DNA of 64,000 nucleotides from Uliginosibacterium sp. (GTDB lineage: Bacteria > Pseudomonadota > Gammaproteobacteria > Burkholderiales > Rhodocyclaceae): assembly GCA_016718265.1 (NCBI GenBank), contig JADKDZ010000003.1, positions 392,001 through 456,000 on the forward strand, read 5' to 3'. Under the pieces are notes generated by a model. That model was not told where the DNA came from and did no database searches. It saw only the letters and a list, made by a program, of their open reading frames with translations. Of this stretch, positions 34,241 through 43,315 are shown piece by piece; position 1 is the first letter of the stretch; every line of letters starts with the position of its first letter. Position numbers and translations under genes: made by a program.

Positions 34241-35350
34241 TTACTTGCTGAACTGCTCCACAGGGATGGGGCGCCCGGTGAGAAAGCCCTGAATCAGGGT
34301 GAAGCCGATTTCGCGGCAAATGTGCGCTTCTTCTTCGGTTTCGACACCTTCTGCCAGCGGCGTAGAACCAAAATCAAGCACCAGCTTGACGAGATCGCTG
34401 ACGACGCGACGCTTGCGCGCACTGGCGCGATCGATCTCGCGTATCAGGCCCATATCAAATTTGATGAAGTGCGCGGGGATGTCTCCAAGTTCTGCCAGTC
34501 GCGCCTGGCCGGCGCCAAAGTCGTCATACGCAAAGCGCACGCCAATGCTCTTGAAGCGTTCGGCTAGCGCTTTCATCTGCTTCGTTTCAGTGATTGCGGT
34601 TTCATGCACTTCTACAACCAGATCGAGCGTGGGGAACTGCTCCACGATCTTGCAGGTAGAGCGGAAAAAATCCTCAGTAAAAGTCTCTTTAGGATGCGTG
34701 TTTACAAAGATCGGAACGCCGGGCAGGTGGGGTGCAATGCGGCGCAGCCCGTATTCACGGAAGGCAACGCTCAGCGCGACTTCTTTGCCCAGCGCGAGCG
34801 CCAGCTCAAACAGGCGGATCGGCGAGTTCGGGAGAGGCGGAAGCTTTGCCCGCCCCAGCAGCTCGTAGGCGAAAATGGAACCGTCGTGCGCATGCACGAT
34901 GGGCTGTGCAGCGCCACCGAGGCCGCTGCCAGCGAGCAGTGCATGGAATTCTTCCTCGTGCGGCACAAAGTATTCTGAGAGCTCGGCACCGGGCAGGATC
35001 ACCATGGTGTGCATGCTGGCGTTGGTATAGGTCTCTTCCGGCAGCGGTTCCTTGTGCTGGATACGGAATTCGGCACTGCCGAAGTGCACGATATCGCCGT
35101 CCTTGAGCAGGCAGGAGCCCTCGATGCGGTCGCGGTTAACGAAGGTCCCGTTGGTACTGTTGAGGTCGGTCAGACGTAGCAGGGAGCTGATGTCCTGACT
35201 GATCACCGCGTGGCGACGACTGAGCCCAACGGCAGCGACGATCAGATCATTGTCCGAATCACGGCCGATCCGGAACGGGAATTGCCGGATCTGGCTCGTG
35301 ACGCGCGAGCCATCTGCTGCGACAGACTCGAGGATCCATTGTTTTTCCAA
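34241..35350 (-). CDS. FHA-EAL protein (phosphothreonine-binding c-di-GMP phosphodiesterase)
   Basis: This 369-aa cytoplasmic protein joins a forkhead-associated domain (residues 1-100) to an EAL domain (about 140-365). The FHA part has the phosphothreonine-binding residues in GRDSDNDLI, LSRRHAVI and LNSTNGTFVNRD. The EAL part has YELLGR in place of EALLR, FVNTHPKE, VVEVHE, AYDDFGAGQARL, IKFDMGLI and AEGVETEEE, so most metal and general-base residues are kept and activity is plausible. FHA docking would let Ser/Thr phosphorylation steer c-di-GMP turnover; the kinase at 10118 is an obvious candidate partner. This link is an inference. Confidence 0.88.
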   Translation of the reverse strand: MEKQWILESVAADGSRVTSQIRQFPFRIGRDSDNDLIVAAVGLSRRHAVISQDISSLLRLTDLNSTNGTFVNRDRIEGSCLLKDGDIVHFGSAEFRIQHKEPLPEETYTNASMHTMVILPGAELSEYFVPHEEEFHALLAGSGLGGAAQPIVHAHDGSIFAYELLGRAKLPPLPNSPIRLFELALALGKEVALSVAFREYGLRRIAPHLPGVPIFVNTHPKETFTEDFFRSTCKIVEQFPTLDLVVEVHETAITETKQMKALAERFKSIGVRFAYDDFGAGQARLAELGDIPAHFIKFDMGLIREIDRASARKRRVVSDLVKLVLDFGSTPLAEGVETEEEAHICREIGFTLIQGFLTGRPIPVEQFSK

Positions 35351-35551
35351 ACGAGCGCTCTCCGTGGTCTGTGGCTCTGCGGCCGGTGTGTCACCAGTTT
35401 AGGCGAGATCCGCGTGAATGGGCGGGCGCCGTAGAGGATTGCCTGACGACAGAAGCAAATTCTTTCATATTTCGGGGGGCGGCCGCGATATATGCCGATC
35501 GCCGGCCGCTACCATGACGCTTATCCGTTACGGCGTTTCATCAGGCGAGAC

Positions 35552-36310
35552 ATGGTGTTCGAACTTACTGCGCAGGCGTGGCTGATCGCTGCCCTGGCCG
35601 TCTTGCTGACGGGCATTTCAAAATCAGGGTTTGGCAGCGCGCTGGGCGGCGTTGCCGTACCCATCCTGTCGCTCTTCTTGCCGCCAGCCGAGGCGGCAGC
35701 GGTGATGCTGCCGATCCTGTGCGTGATGGATGGATTCGGCGTGCGCGCCTATTGGCGCAAGTGGGCGGGCGATGAGCTTCGCGTGCTCATCCCCGGCGCG
35801 GTGCTAGGCATCGTGGTCGGTACGCTGGTGTTCGGCCTGCTGTCAGTGGCGGTACTCAAGGGCTTGATCGGCAGCATCGCCGTCCTCTTTTCGCTGGATC
35901 GTTTGCTGGGCTTGCGAGCAAGGCTCCGCTGGAACCAAGCGCCTGGCCGTGTGGCGGGGACGCTGTGGGCGGCGCTCTCCGGGCTGACGAGCACGCTTGC
36001 CCATGCTGGCGGACCGCCCGTTCTCGTTTATCTCCTGGGCCGAAAACTCGACAAGGAACGCTTCATCGCGACGACGGTAGTGTTCTTCACAGCCGTCAAT
36101 GCCGCCAAGGTATTGCCTTATCTGGCGCTCGGTCTGTTCTCCCGGCCGGTGTTGGGCATGGCTGGCTGCCTGGCGATCCTCGCGCCGGTGGGTGTCTGGC
36201 TCGGAGTGCGGATGCAAAAGACCGTACCCGAACGACCGTTCTTCTATGCGGCCAGTCTGATGCTGGGCTGCTCAGGGCTCAAGCTGCTATGGGACGCTGC
36301 CAGCATGTAG
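35552..36310 (+). CDS. TauE/SafE family membrane permease
   Basis: This 252-aa protein from ATG 35552 has about eight hydrophobic helices. It shows GISKSGFGSALGGVAVPILSL near the N-terminus and the repeat-like FVSTLAHAGGPP-type segment (here LTSTLAHAGGPPVLVYLLG) that marks the TauE/SafE (DUF81) family. Members export sulfite, sulfoacetate or other organic anions. No sulfur-metabolism gene is adjacent, so the substrate is unknown. It is divergent from the FHA-EAL gene. A start at 35492 would add 20 hydrophilic residues and is less likely. Confidence 0.86.
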   Translation: MVFELTAQAWLIAALAVLLTGISKSGFGSALGGVAVPILSLFLPPAEAAAVMLPILCVMDGFGVRAYWRKWAGDELRVLIPGAVLGIVVGTLVFGLLSVAVLKGLIGSIAVLFSLDRLLGLRARLRWNQAPGRVAGTLWAALSGLTSTLAHAGGPPVLVYLLGRKLDKERFIATTVVFFTAVNAAKVLPYLALGLFSRPVLGMAGCLAILAPVGVWLGVRMQKTVPERPFFYAASLMLGCSGLKLLWDAASM

Positions 36311-36328
36311 CGCTGGCAGGTATCGAAC

Positions 36329-36487
36329 TCATCTGAACCATTGTTCGTGGTACGCGAACAAAACCAGGGCGGCGACCAGATAGGGCAGGGCGGCGCTGCA
36401 AACCGCGTGCAGCCACCGGCGCGTGCCCGCGCTCAGATGAATCTGAGGCATGTGAATGTGATGATGGGTTGGTGTGGCGAGTCTCAT
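36329..36487 (-). CDS. Small single-helix membrane protein (52 aa)
   Basis: A strong GAGGAG sits 7 bp before ATG 36487. The product has a His-rich N-terminus (PTHHHIHMPQIHL), then one membrane helix (AVCSAALPYLVAALVLFAY) and ends HEQWFR. I do not recognise the family. It is convergent with the TauE/SafE gene and divergent from the LysR regulator at 36791, 300 bp away, making it that regulator's most likely target. The His cluster could bind a transition metal. Confidence 0.55.
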   Translation of the reverse strand: MRLATPTHHHIHMPQIHLSAGTRRWLHAVCSAALPYLVAALVLFAYHEQWFR

Positions 36488-36771
36488 GATGCGCTCCTCA
36501 AGTGTGCTGTGCGGCCACGCCGTGCGGCGTGATGCGTGTAGGGGTCCGTAGGCTGTTGCGCCAGAATGCGCTGTGTCAGCGAACGGGTTCTGGGCACATG
36601 GCGCTGTCACCAAAAGACAGCTCTCTGGGCATACACGCAAGGAGGAGGCTAACTGCTGCCAGGCGCCTTGCGTTTGCCCCGCCGAGTGTGCGGTTGGACA
36701 TGGGGTCACCTGTTGGTTACGGTTGGTGCTTGAACTATAGGTGTTTTTCTGATCGAATGAGCTCAATTCAC

Positions 36772-36790
36772 TGTTCGGAAATATTGAACA
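36772..36790. promoter_or_regulatory. LTTR-type dyad abutting the LysR-family start codon
   Basis: TGTTC-N9-GAACA is a perfect 5-bp dyad containing a T-N11-A core, ending exactly before ATG 36791. A LysR-type regulator bound here would repress its own gene. No Shine-Dalgarno sequence is visible in the same stretch. Confidence 0.55.
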
Positions 36791-37711
36791 ATGGCAGCGC
36801 TGGAGCATTTTTCGGAATTACAGACTTTTCTTGTGGTGGCTGAGCTGGGCTCATTCTCTGCCGCGGCGAAGCGGCTCGGTTTGGCGCGCTCAACCGTGAG
36901 TACGCAGATCCAGGCCTTGGAGCGGGCGCTGGGCTTTCCGCTGTTTCACCGCACGACCCGGCATGTGTCCTTGACGGCGGATGGTGAGCGCTACGCTGAG
37001 CGCGCAGAAGTGCTGGTCAGCGGTCTGGAGGAGCTGACGGCTGAGTTCTCGCAGCGTGCGGGGCGGGTGGCTGGCCGGCTTCATGTGCAGATGACCGAGT
37101 CGATCGCCAATACGCTCGTTCTGCCGCGGATGGCCGAGTTCCTGCGTACCTATCCTGATCTGGCCTTGCGCATTTCGCTCTCGGAACGCGCGCCAGATCT
37201 GGCCGAGGAAGGCATTGACGTGGCCTTGCGCCTCTCCAACAACAAGGATTCCGCCTATCGCTACAAGCGCTTCGGACAGGTGAATTTCGTCATGGCGGCA
37301 AGCCCTGCTTACCTTGCCCGCTTTGGCGTGCCGCGCCATCCGAACGATCTGTTGCGGCACCAAACCATTGATTTCTTCGATGCGGACGCGGGGCGCGCGA
37401 TTGACTACGTGCTGGTCAAGGGGCGCGAGAAGATCACCGTTACCGCCGATGGCGATCTGGCCGTCGACAACGCCCGGGCGGGGCTGACCTGTGCCTTGGC
37501 GGGGCTTGGCATCTACGAGGATTTCGACTTCCTGCTGCACCCGCATCTGCTCGAAGGAAAATTGGTGCGGGTGTTGCCGGACTGGAAACGTCCTGGCCCA
37601 ACCGTGCTGGCGCTGTACCCCAGCGGGCGGCAGAACTCCGCGCCGGTGCGTGCTTTTCTGCGTTTTCTCGATGGGGTGCTGAGCCCTGCGCTCAAAGAGA
37701 TCATCAGTTAG
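36791..37711 (+). CDS. LysR-family transcriptional regulator
   Basis: This 306-aa LTTR of the CrgA/DhcR-like group has a winged helix (HFSELQTFLVVAELGSFSAAA, ARSTVSTQIQALERALG, LFHRTTRHVSLTADG). The effector domain opens with GRLHVQMTESIANTLVLPRM and ends with LAGLGIYEDFDFLL and VRVLPDWKRPGPTVLALYP. This group usually represses a neighbouring divergent gene and itself. The divergent neighbour is the 52-aa membrane protein gene. The effector is unknown. A dyad overlaps its translation start. Confidence 0.92.
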   Translation: MAALEHFSELQTFLVVAELGSFSAAAKRLGLARSTVSTQIQALERALGFPLFHRTTRHVSLTADGERYAERAEVLVSGLEELTAEFSQRAGRVAGRLHVQMTESIANTLVLPRMAEFLRTYPDLALRISLSERAPDLAEEGIDVALRLSNNKDSAYRYKRFGQVNFVMAASPAYLARFGVPRHPNDLLRHQTIDFFDADAGRAIDYVLVKGREKITVTADGDLAVDNARAGLTCALAGLGIYEDFDFLLHPHLLEGKLVRVLPDWKRPGPTVLALYPSGRQNSAPVRAFLRFLDGVLSPALKEIIS

Positions 37712-37831
37712 GCCGCCATTTTTCGCGTTTCTTGCGTTGCCTAAGCCACTGCCACGGAGCTTGATGGTAGTGTTCAGCCCCGCCGCGCTGCCCGTTCCGA
37801 CGTCGTGGCGTTCCCTATTCCGTGAGTGTTG

Positions 37832-39148
37832 ATGAGCGCTTTGAAAAGCTGGCCGGCCGGATTTCGTACCAAGCTGGTGACGACGGTCACCGGGCTCGCT
37901 TTGCCGCTGGCCATGGCAGCGTTCGCCATCCCGAAACTGGTCCTCGGCCTGGGTGAGTCGGTGTTCGGCTTGTTTGCGCTGGTGATGGCGCTGCTCGGCT
38001 ATTCGAGCATTCTCGATCTGGGGCTTGGCCGGGCCGCCACCAAAATGATTGCGGAGTGTGCCGTGCCGCCATTGCGCAATCCGGCCCCCTATATTCGTGC
38101 TGCCGTTTACGTCGCCGTGGTGTTCAGTAGCTGCGTCGCCTTGGGCGTCGTGGCCGTTGCCCTGCTCGGTGGCGAGCGCCTGGCCATCCATGGCTTGGCA
38201 GCGGATCGCGTCAGCCACGCATTGCTGTATGCGGCGCCAGGGGTCGTCTTCGTCACCCTGTTTGGGATTACGCGTGGCGTACTGGAGGGGATTGGCGAGT
38301 TTTCCACGGTCGCCGGCCTGCGTCTGCTGGGCGGCATCACTGCCTTTCTCGTGCCGGTGTACTGCGTTCATGCCGGCTGGGGGCTGAGCGGCTGCGTGGC
38401 CTCGGTGGTCCTTGGACGGGGCATGATGCTGGGTTTCGGCGTCTGGCGCTGCGCGCATTGCGTGCGCCGCGAAGGGGAAAGCGTCGCGTGGCGAGTTGCG
38501 CTGACACGACTCTGGAGTTTCGGCGGCTGGATGACCGTCAGCAATCTCGTGACGCCGTTGATGACCTATATGGACCGCTTTCTGCTCGGGGCCATGCTGT
38601 CGACCGCCGCGGTTGCCGTGTATGTGACGCCGTATGACATGATGGTGCAAATGATCATTTTGCCGAGCGCGCTGACCTCCGTGCTGTTCCCTCACATGAG
38701 CCAGTTGATGGCCAGCGGATCGGCCGCATTGCTGCCGGTTTATCGCAAGTCATTGCTTGGCGTGTTTGCGCTGATGGCGGTGCTGGTGCTGGGGGTCGCG
38801 ATCCCGGCGCCCGCGTTGATTGGCTGGTGGGTCAGCCCGGAGTTTGCGGAACGTGCGGCGCCAGTGGCCCGTATTCTGGCTTTTGGAGTGCTTTGCAATA
38901 GTTTGACGCAGATTCCCTTGTCTCTGCTGCATGCGGCGCACATGGCGCGTAAGACTGCCTATCTTCATCTCGCAGAATTCCTGCCCTACCTGCTGAGCCT
39001 GGTGGTGCTCGTAAAGATGTTTGGCGTGACGGGGGCCGCGGCCGCTTGGTCACTGCGCAGCTTTGTTGATTTGTGCCTGATGCTCATCAGCGCGAGGCCG
39101 GTGCTCAAAGCTTTGCGTGCCCGCGCGCCTGAGGGAGTGCACGGGTGA
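37832..39148 (+). CDS. Polysaccharide flippase, Wzx/MATE-like
   Basis: This 438-aa protein has 12 or so hydrophobic segments and the polysaccharide-synthase N-terminus (FRTKLVTTVTGLALPLAMAAF, then GLFALVMALLGYSSILDLGLG). Wzx proteins flip undecaprenyl-PP-linked glycan units across the inner membrane. It opens the polysaccharide locus. The start is ATG 37832; GTG 37826 and TTG 37829 immediately precede it. No Wzy polymerase is recognisable with confidence in the window. Confidence 0.88.
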   Translation: MSALKSWPAGFRTKLVTTVTGLALPLAMAAFAIPKLVLGLGESVFGLFALVMALLGYSSILDLGLGRAATKMIAECAVPPLRNPAPYIRAAVYVAVVFSSCVALGVVAVALLGGERLAIHGLAADRVSHALLYAAPGVVFVTLFGITRGVLEGIGEFSTVAGLRLLGGITAFLVPVYCVHAGWGLSGCVASVVLGRGMMLGFGVWRCAHCVRREGESVAWRVALTRLWSFGGWMTVSNLVTPLMTYMDRFLLGAMLSTAAVAVYVTPYDMMVQMIILPSALTSVLFPHMSQLMASGSAALLPVYRKSLLGVFALMAVLVLGVAIPAPALIGWWVSPEFAERAAPVARILAFGVLCNSLTQIPLSLLHAAHMARKTAYLHLAEFLPYLLSLVVLVKMFGVTGAAAAWSLRSFVDLCLMLISARPVLKALRARAPEGVHG

Positions 39149-39185
39149 TGCCGCAACCGTCCGGTCGCGGTAGAGAGGGGCGCTG

Positions 39186-40268
39186 ATGAAGGTGCTGGTC
39201 CTTTCACGCTATGTCGCGCGCGGCGCCAGCAGCCGCCTTCGGATGCTGCAGTATCTGCCCGTATTCGCCGGGTATGGCTGGGCATGCGCCGAGTCGCCCT
39301 TGCTCGACGAGGCGTATCTGGCTGCTGTCTATGCCGGTCGCAAGCCTGGCATGTGGCGCCTGGTTTGCCTCTACGCGCGGCGTCTGGCCGTGCTGCTTGG
39401 CGCTTGGCGGTATGACCGCATCTGGCTGGAGAAAGAGCTCTGGCCTTGGGCGCCGGGCTGGCTTGAAGCGATCCTGCTGCGCCTGCTACCGCCAGCGGTG
39501 ATCGACTATGACGATGCACTGTTCCACAACTATGATCAGCACCCGCGTGCGATCTGTCGCACCCTGTTTGCGGGCAAGATCGCGACCGTCATGCGCTCGG
39601 CCAGCGTCGTGGTGGCCGGCAGCCGCTATGTGCTCGATTATGCCAAGGCGGCCGGCGTGCGACGCATCGAGTATGTGCCGACGGTCGTCGATCTCGCGCG
39701 TTACGCCGTGCCGCCCGCGTGCGCACCGAAGCCGACCTGTGTGGTGGGCTGGATCGGCACCCCCTTTACGGTCAAATACCTCGACCTGATTGCGCCTGCG
39801 CTGTCGGCGCTTGCACGCCAAGGGCATGTGCTGGAGCTGCGCGTGATCGGGGCGGCTGCACCCGCCATCGCAGGGGTGGCTGTGCAAAGCCGACCCTGGT
39901 CGGTCGATCGTGAGGCTGAGGACATCGCGGCGTTCGACGTCGGCGTGATGCCGCTCGAAGACTCGCAATGGGAGCGGGGCAAATGTGCCTACAAGCTGAT
40001 CCAGTACATGGCCTGCGGGGTGCCGGTCGTGGCCTCCCCGGTCGGGATGAATGCGGAGGTGGTGGGGGAGGGTGCGCAGCAGGCGGGTTTTCTTGCGGCC
40101 GATACGCCCGCATGGATGGATGCACTGACGCAGCTGCTGCAGGCGCCTGAACTGCGCCAGCGCCTGGGTGCGCAAGGCAGGGCGAGGGTGGCCGCGGAGT
40201 ACAGCCTGCAGGTCGCGGCGCCGCGTCTGGCGGCGATCTTCAACGCGGTGGGTGCAAAGGGAGCCTGA
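39186..40268 (+). CDS. Glycosyltransferase, GT4/GT-B type
   Basis: This 360-aa protein opens with MKVLVLSRYVARGASSRLRM. It has DYDDALFHNY in the N-terminal domain and, in the C-terminal Rossmann half, GWIGTPFTVKYLDLI and AFDVGVMPLEDSQWERGKCAYKLIQYMACGVPVV in segments typical of GT4 donor binding (the E-x7-E region appears modified). It probably adds a sugar to the lipid-linked unit. It lies between the flippase and asnB with short gaps. Confidence 0.88.
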   Translation: MKVLVLSRYVARGASSRLRMLQYLPVFAGYGWACAESPLLDEAYLAAVYAGRKPGMWRLVCLYARRLAVLLGAWRYDRIWLEKELWPWAPGWLEAILLRLLPPAVIDYDDALFHNYDQHPRAICRTLFAGKIATVMRSASVVVAGSRYVLDYAKAAGVRRIEYVPTVVDLARYAVPPACAPKPTCVVGWIGTPFTVKYLDLIAPALSALARQGHVLELRVIGAAAPAIAGVAVQSRPWSVDREAEDIAAFDVGVMPLEDSQWERGKCAYKLIQYMACGVPVVASPVGMNAEVVGEGAQQAGFLAADTPAWMDALTQLLQAPELRQRLGAQGRARVAAEYSLQVAAPRLAAIFNAVGAKGA

Positions 40269-40273
40269 ACGGC

Positions 40274-42160
40274 ATGTGCGGCATCAACGGATTCTGGCGT
40301 GAAGACTGGGCAGAGGCCTATCCTGCCCGCTTGCAGGCGATGACGGACGCGTTGGCGCATCGCGGCCCGGACGGACAGGGGCAGTGGACCGATCCGGAAC
40401 AGGGGCTGGCGCTGGGCCATCGCCGCCTGGCCATCATCGATCTCTCGCCCGATGGCGCCCAGCCGATGCAGTCGCGCTGCGGGCGATATGTCGTCGCGTT
40501 CAACGGCGAGATCTACAACTATCGAGAACTGCGTGCCGAGCTGGGTGAAGACTGGCGCGGCCACTCCGATACCGAAGTCCTGCTCGCCGCCGTGGTGCGC
40601 TGGGGGCTGGAGGCCAGCCTGCGCCGCTTCAACGGCATGTTCGCCTTTGCCTTGTGGGATCGGCAGACCGCCTGCCTCACGCTTGCGCGTGACCGCTTCG
40701 GTGAGAAGCCGCTCTACTACCGTGCTGGCGCCAAAGGGCTGGCCTTTGCGTCGGAGCTCAAGGCGCTGCGGCAGGCGCCGGGCTGGCAGGGCGAGATTGA
40801 TCGAGACGCCCTGGCCTGCCTGCTGGCGCGCGACTACATCGCCCAGCCGAACAGCATCTACCGGGGCGTGCACAAGCTGGCCCCGGCGAGTTATCTGGTC
40901 TTGCGTGCGCCGGGCGCGGTGCCGGAGATCCGTCCGTACTGGGATGCCCGCGCCGAGGCCCATGCTGCGCGCAACCATCTGCTGGCGGACAATGACGCGA
41001 CACTGGATGGCCTCGAAGCTGTGCTCACGCGCGCGGTGGGCTTGCGCATGCATGCCGATGTGCCGCTTGGCGCCTTCCTCTCCGGGGGGATCGATTCCTC
41101 GCTGATCGTGGCTTTGATGCAAGCACAGGCGAGCCAGCCGGTACGCAGTTTTTCGATCGGGTTTTCCGAGGCGGCCTACAACGAGGCGCCCTATGCGGCC
41201 GCGGTGGCCCGCCACCTGGGGACGAGCCATACCGAGCTGATCGTCACGCCCGAAGATGCGCTGGCGGTGATTCCCCGCCTGCCGCAGCTCTACGACGAAC
41301 CCTTTGCCGATTCGTCGCAGATTCCGACCTTCCTGGTCAGTCAGATGGCGCGCGAGCATGTCACCGTGGCACTGTCGGGCGATGCAGGCGACGAACTGTT
41401 CGGCGGCTACAACCGCTATCGTTGGTTGCCCGCGGTGTGGCGGCGCATCGCCTGGTTGCCTCAGCCGCTACGGCGCCTGGCTTCCAGGGCGATGACGGCG
41501 GTGCCCCCGGCCGCGTGGGACGGGGCATTTGGCCTGGCGGCGCGCGTCGCGGGGCGCCAGGAGCTGCTGCGCAACCCCGGGGACAAGTTGCACAAGCTGG
41601 CGCGGGTGCTGGATGTTGCCTCGCCCGCCGATCTGTATGGGCGCCTGATCGGGTTCTGGCCACAGCCCGAGGGGGTCGTGCTGGGCGCGTCACCGGCGGC
41701 CGTGCCCGCACCTGTCTGGGAGGCCGCGCTGGGTTTGCGTGGTGCGAGCATGCTCGCCGATACGCTGGGCTATCTGCCGGACGACATCCTGGTCAAGGTG
41801 GACCGTGCCAGCATGGCGGCGAGCCTGGAGGGGCGCATGCCCTTCCTGGACCCGGAGGTGTTCGCGCAGGCTTGGCGTCTGCCCGAGACGATGAAGATCC
41901 GTGATGGCATATCAAAGTGGGCGCTGCGCCAGGTGCTGTACCGGCACGTGCCCCAAGCCCTGATTGATCGCCCCAAGGCCGGTTTCAGCATCCCGATTGA
42001 TCATTGGCTGCGCGGCCCCCTGCGCGACTGGGCCGAGGGCTGCTGGCTGAAGACCGGCTGCGCCGCGAAGGCTTCTTTGCGCCGGCACCGATCCGTCAGG
42101 CGTGGGCGGAACACCTGTCAGGGCGGCGCAACTGGCAGTATCACTTGTGGAGCGTCTTGA
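40274..42160 (+). CDS. asnB: Asparagine synthase-type amidotransferase, 3' frameshift
   Basis: The 628-aa reading frame starts MCGINGFW with the catalytic Cys2. A class II glutaminase domain (HRGPDGQG, FNGEIYNY) is followed by a synthetase domain with the PPi loop LSGGIDSSLI. In polysaccharide loci such proteins (WbpS-like) amidate uronic acids. After codon about 588 the frame is wrong: a G run at 42037-42039 seems one base short, and the expected ending (REGFFAPAPIRQAWAEHLSG, then NWQYHLWSVLMFQLWHE) continues in another frame to a TAA at 42196-42198. As written, the last 41 residues are replaced by unrelated sequence. This may be a sequencing error or a real mutation. Confidence 0.88.
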   Translation: MCGINGFWREDWAEAYPARLQAMTDALAHRGPDGQGQWTDPEQGLALGHRRLAIIDLSPDGAQPMQSRCGRYVVAFNGEIYNYRELRAELGEDWRGHSDTEVLLAAVVRWGLEASLRRFNGMFAFALWDRQTACLTLARDRFGEKPLYYRAGAKGLAFASELKALRQAPGWQGEIDRDALACLLARDYIAQPNSIYRGVHKLAPASYLVLRAPGAVPEIRPYWDARAEAHAARNHLLADNDATLDGLEAVLTRAVGLRMHADVPLGAFLSGGIDSSLIVALMQAQASQPVRSFSIGFSEAAYNEAPYAAAVARHLGTSHTELIVTPEDALAVIPRLPQLYDEPFADSSQIPTFLVSQMAREHVTVALSGDAGDELFGGYNRYRWLPAVWRRIAWLPQPLRRLASRAMTAVPPAAWDGAFGLAARVAGRQELLRNPGDKLHKLARVLDVASPADLYGRLIGFWPQPEGVVLGASPAAVPAPVWEAALGLRGASMLADTLGYLPDDILVKVDRASMAASLEGRMPFLDPEVFAQAWRLPETMKIRDGISKWALRQVLYRHVPQALIDRPKAGFSIPIDHWLRGPLRDWAEGCWLKTGCAAKASLRRHRSVRRGRNTCQGGATGSITCGAS

Positions 42161-42187
42161 TGTTCCAGCTCTGGCATGAGGCATGGC

Positions 42188-43315
42188 ATGGCGCGTAAGA
42201 AGATCATGGTGCTGGGCAGTTTTGCCGAATCGCTGACGCGCTTTCGCGGCGCACTGATGGCCGAACTGGTCGGGCAGGGCTACGACGTGCTGGCCTGTGC
42301 GCCCGCGGCGGACGACGCCACCCGGCAGCGGCTTGCGGCACTGGGCGTGCGCTATGTCGATATCGCCATGCAGCGCACCGGCCTCAACCCGCTGGCGGAT
42401 CTGGGCTTGTTGTGGCGTCTGGCCGCCTTGTTGCGTCGCGAGCGGCCAGATGTCTTGTTTTGCTACACCATCAAGCCGGTGGTGTATGGCGCGCTGGCGG
42501 CGCGTCTGGTCGGCGGGATTCGGGTCACGCCCATGATTACCGGTCTGGGCTATGCCTTCATGGGGGGCGGTGGGCGGCTACAGCGGTGGGTCAGCGCCGC
42601 TGCGCGGGCCTTGTATCGACTGGCTTTGCAGCGCGCGCACTGCGTGTTCTTCCAGAATCCCGACGATCTGGGCGAGTTCCGGCGCCTGGGCTTGCTCCCC
42701 GCACAGGCACGCATCCAGCAGGTGCCCGGCTCCGGCGTGGATACGGCGGAGTACGCACAGATGCCTGTGCCAGCGGCCCCAGTGTTCTTGCTCGTGGCCC
42801 GACTGGTGCGTGACAAAGGGGTGTACGAGTACGTCGAAGCCGCGCGCCAGGTTCGTTTGCGTTACCCGGCGGCGCGCTTCCAGATCGCCGGCTGGATCGA
42901 TGAGAACCCGACAGCGATACCTGAAGAGGCGCTTGCAGACTGGGTCTCCGAGGGGGTGATCGAGTTCCTCGGCAAGCTCGAGGATGTGCGCCCGGCCTTG
43001 GCGGCGTGCGCCGTGTATGTCTTGCCCTCGTATCGCGAAGGCACACCGCGTAGCGTGCTGGAGGCGATGGCGGTGGGGCGGGCGATCATCACGACCGATG
43101 CGCCGGGCTGCCGGGAAACCGTGGTCGATCAGTACAATGGCGTGCTGGTTCCGGTGGCCGATGCGGCGCGTTTGGCGCAAGCGATGTGCAGCTTCATCGA
43201 GCGGCCCGAACGGGTGGAAGAATATGCCCGGGCTTCACGCCTGCTTGCCGAGCAGCGCTTCGATGTCCGGATCGTCAATCGTCTGATCATTCAGGGAATG
43301 GATCTGCCTTGCTGA
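42188..43315 (+). CDS. Glycosyltransferase family 4, PglA/WcaA-like
   Basis: This 375-aa GT-B enzyme has an N-terminal half with LFCYTIKPVVYGALAAR and PMITGLGYAF, and a C-terminal half with LLVARLVRDKGVYEYVEAA and the donor-binding VLPSYREGTPRSVLEAMAVG (E-x7-E type). The KPVVYG/GLGYAF pattern is shared with the PglA group, which adds the second sugar onto bacillosamine-type lipid-linked sugars. ATG 42188 lies 5 bp after GAGG; ATG 42176 is possible. It overlaps the corrected 3' end of asnB and the sugar transferase start. Confidence 0.9.
   Translation: MARKKIMVLGSFAESLTRFRGALMAELVGQGYDVLACAPAADDATRQRLAALGVRYVDIAMQRTGLNPLADLGLLWRLAALLRRERPDVLFCYTIKPVVYGALAARLVGGIRVTPMITGLGYAFMGGGGRLQRWVSAAARALYRLALQRAHCVFFQNPDDLGEFRRLGLLPAQARIQQVPGSGVDTAEYAQMPVPAAPVFLLVARLVRDKGVYEYVEAARQVRLRYPAARFQIAGWIDENPTAIPEEALADWVSEGVIEFLGKLEDVRPALAACAVYVLPSYREGTPRSVLEAMAVGRAIITTDAPGCRETVVDQYNGVLVPVADAARLAQAMCSFIERPERVEEYARASRLLAEQRFDVRIVNRLIIQGMDLPC

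Noticed and set aside
36890..38695. A 601-codon open frame on the minus strand
   Set aside because: It lies opposite the LysR regulator and the flippase, both of which have full family motifs; the product is His/Arg/Gln-rich nonsense typical of antisense frames.
39989..41359. A 456-codon open frame on the minus strand
   Set aside because: It is antisense to the GT4 gene and asnB; no domain is visible.
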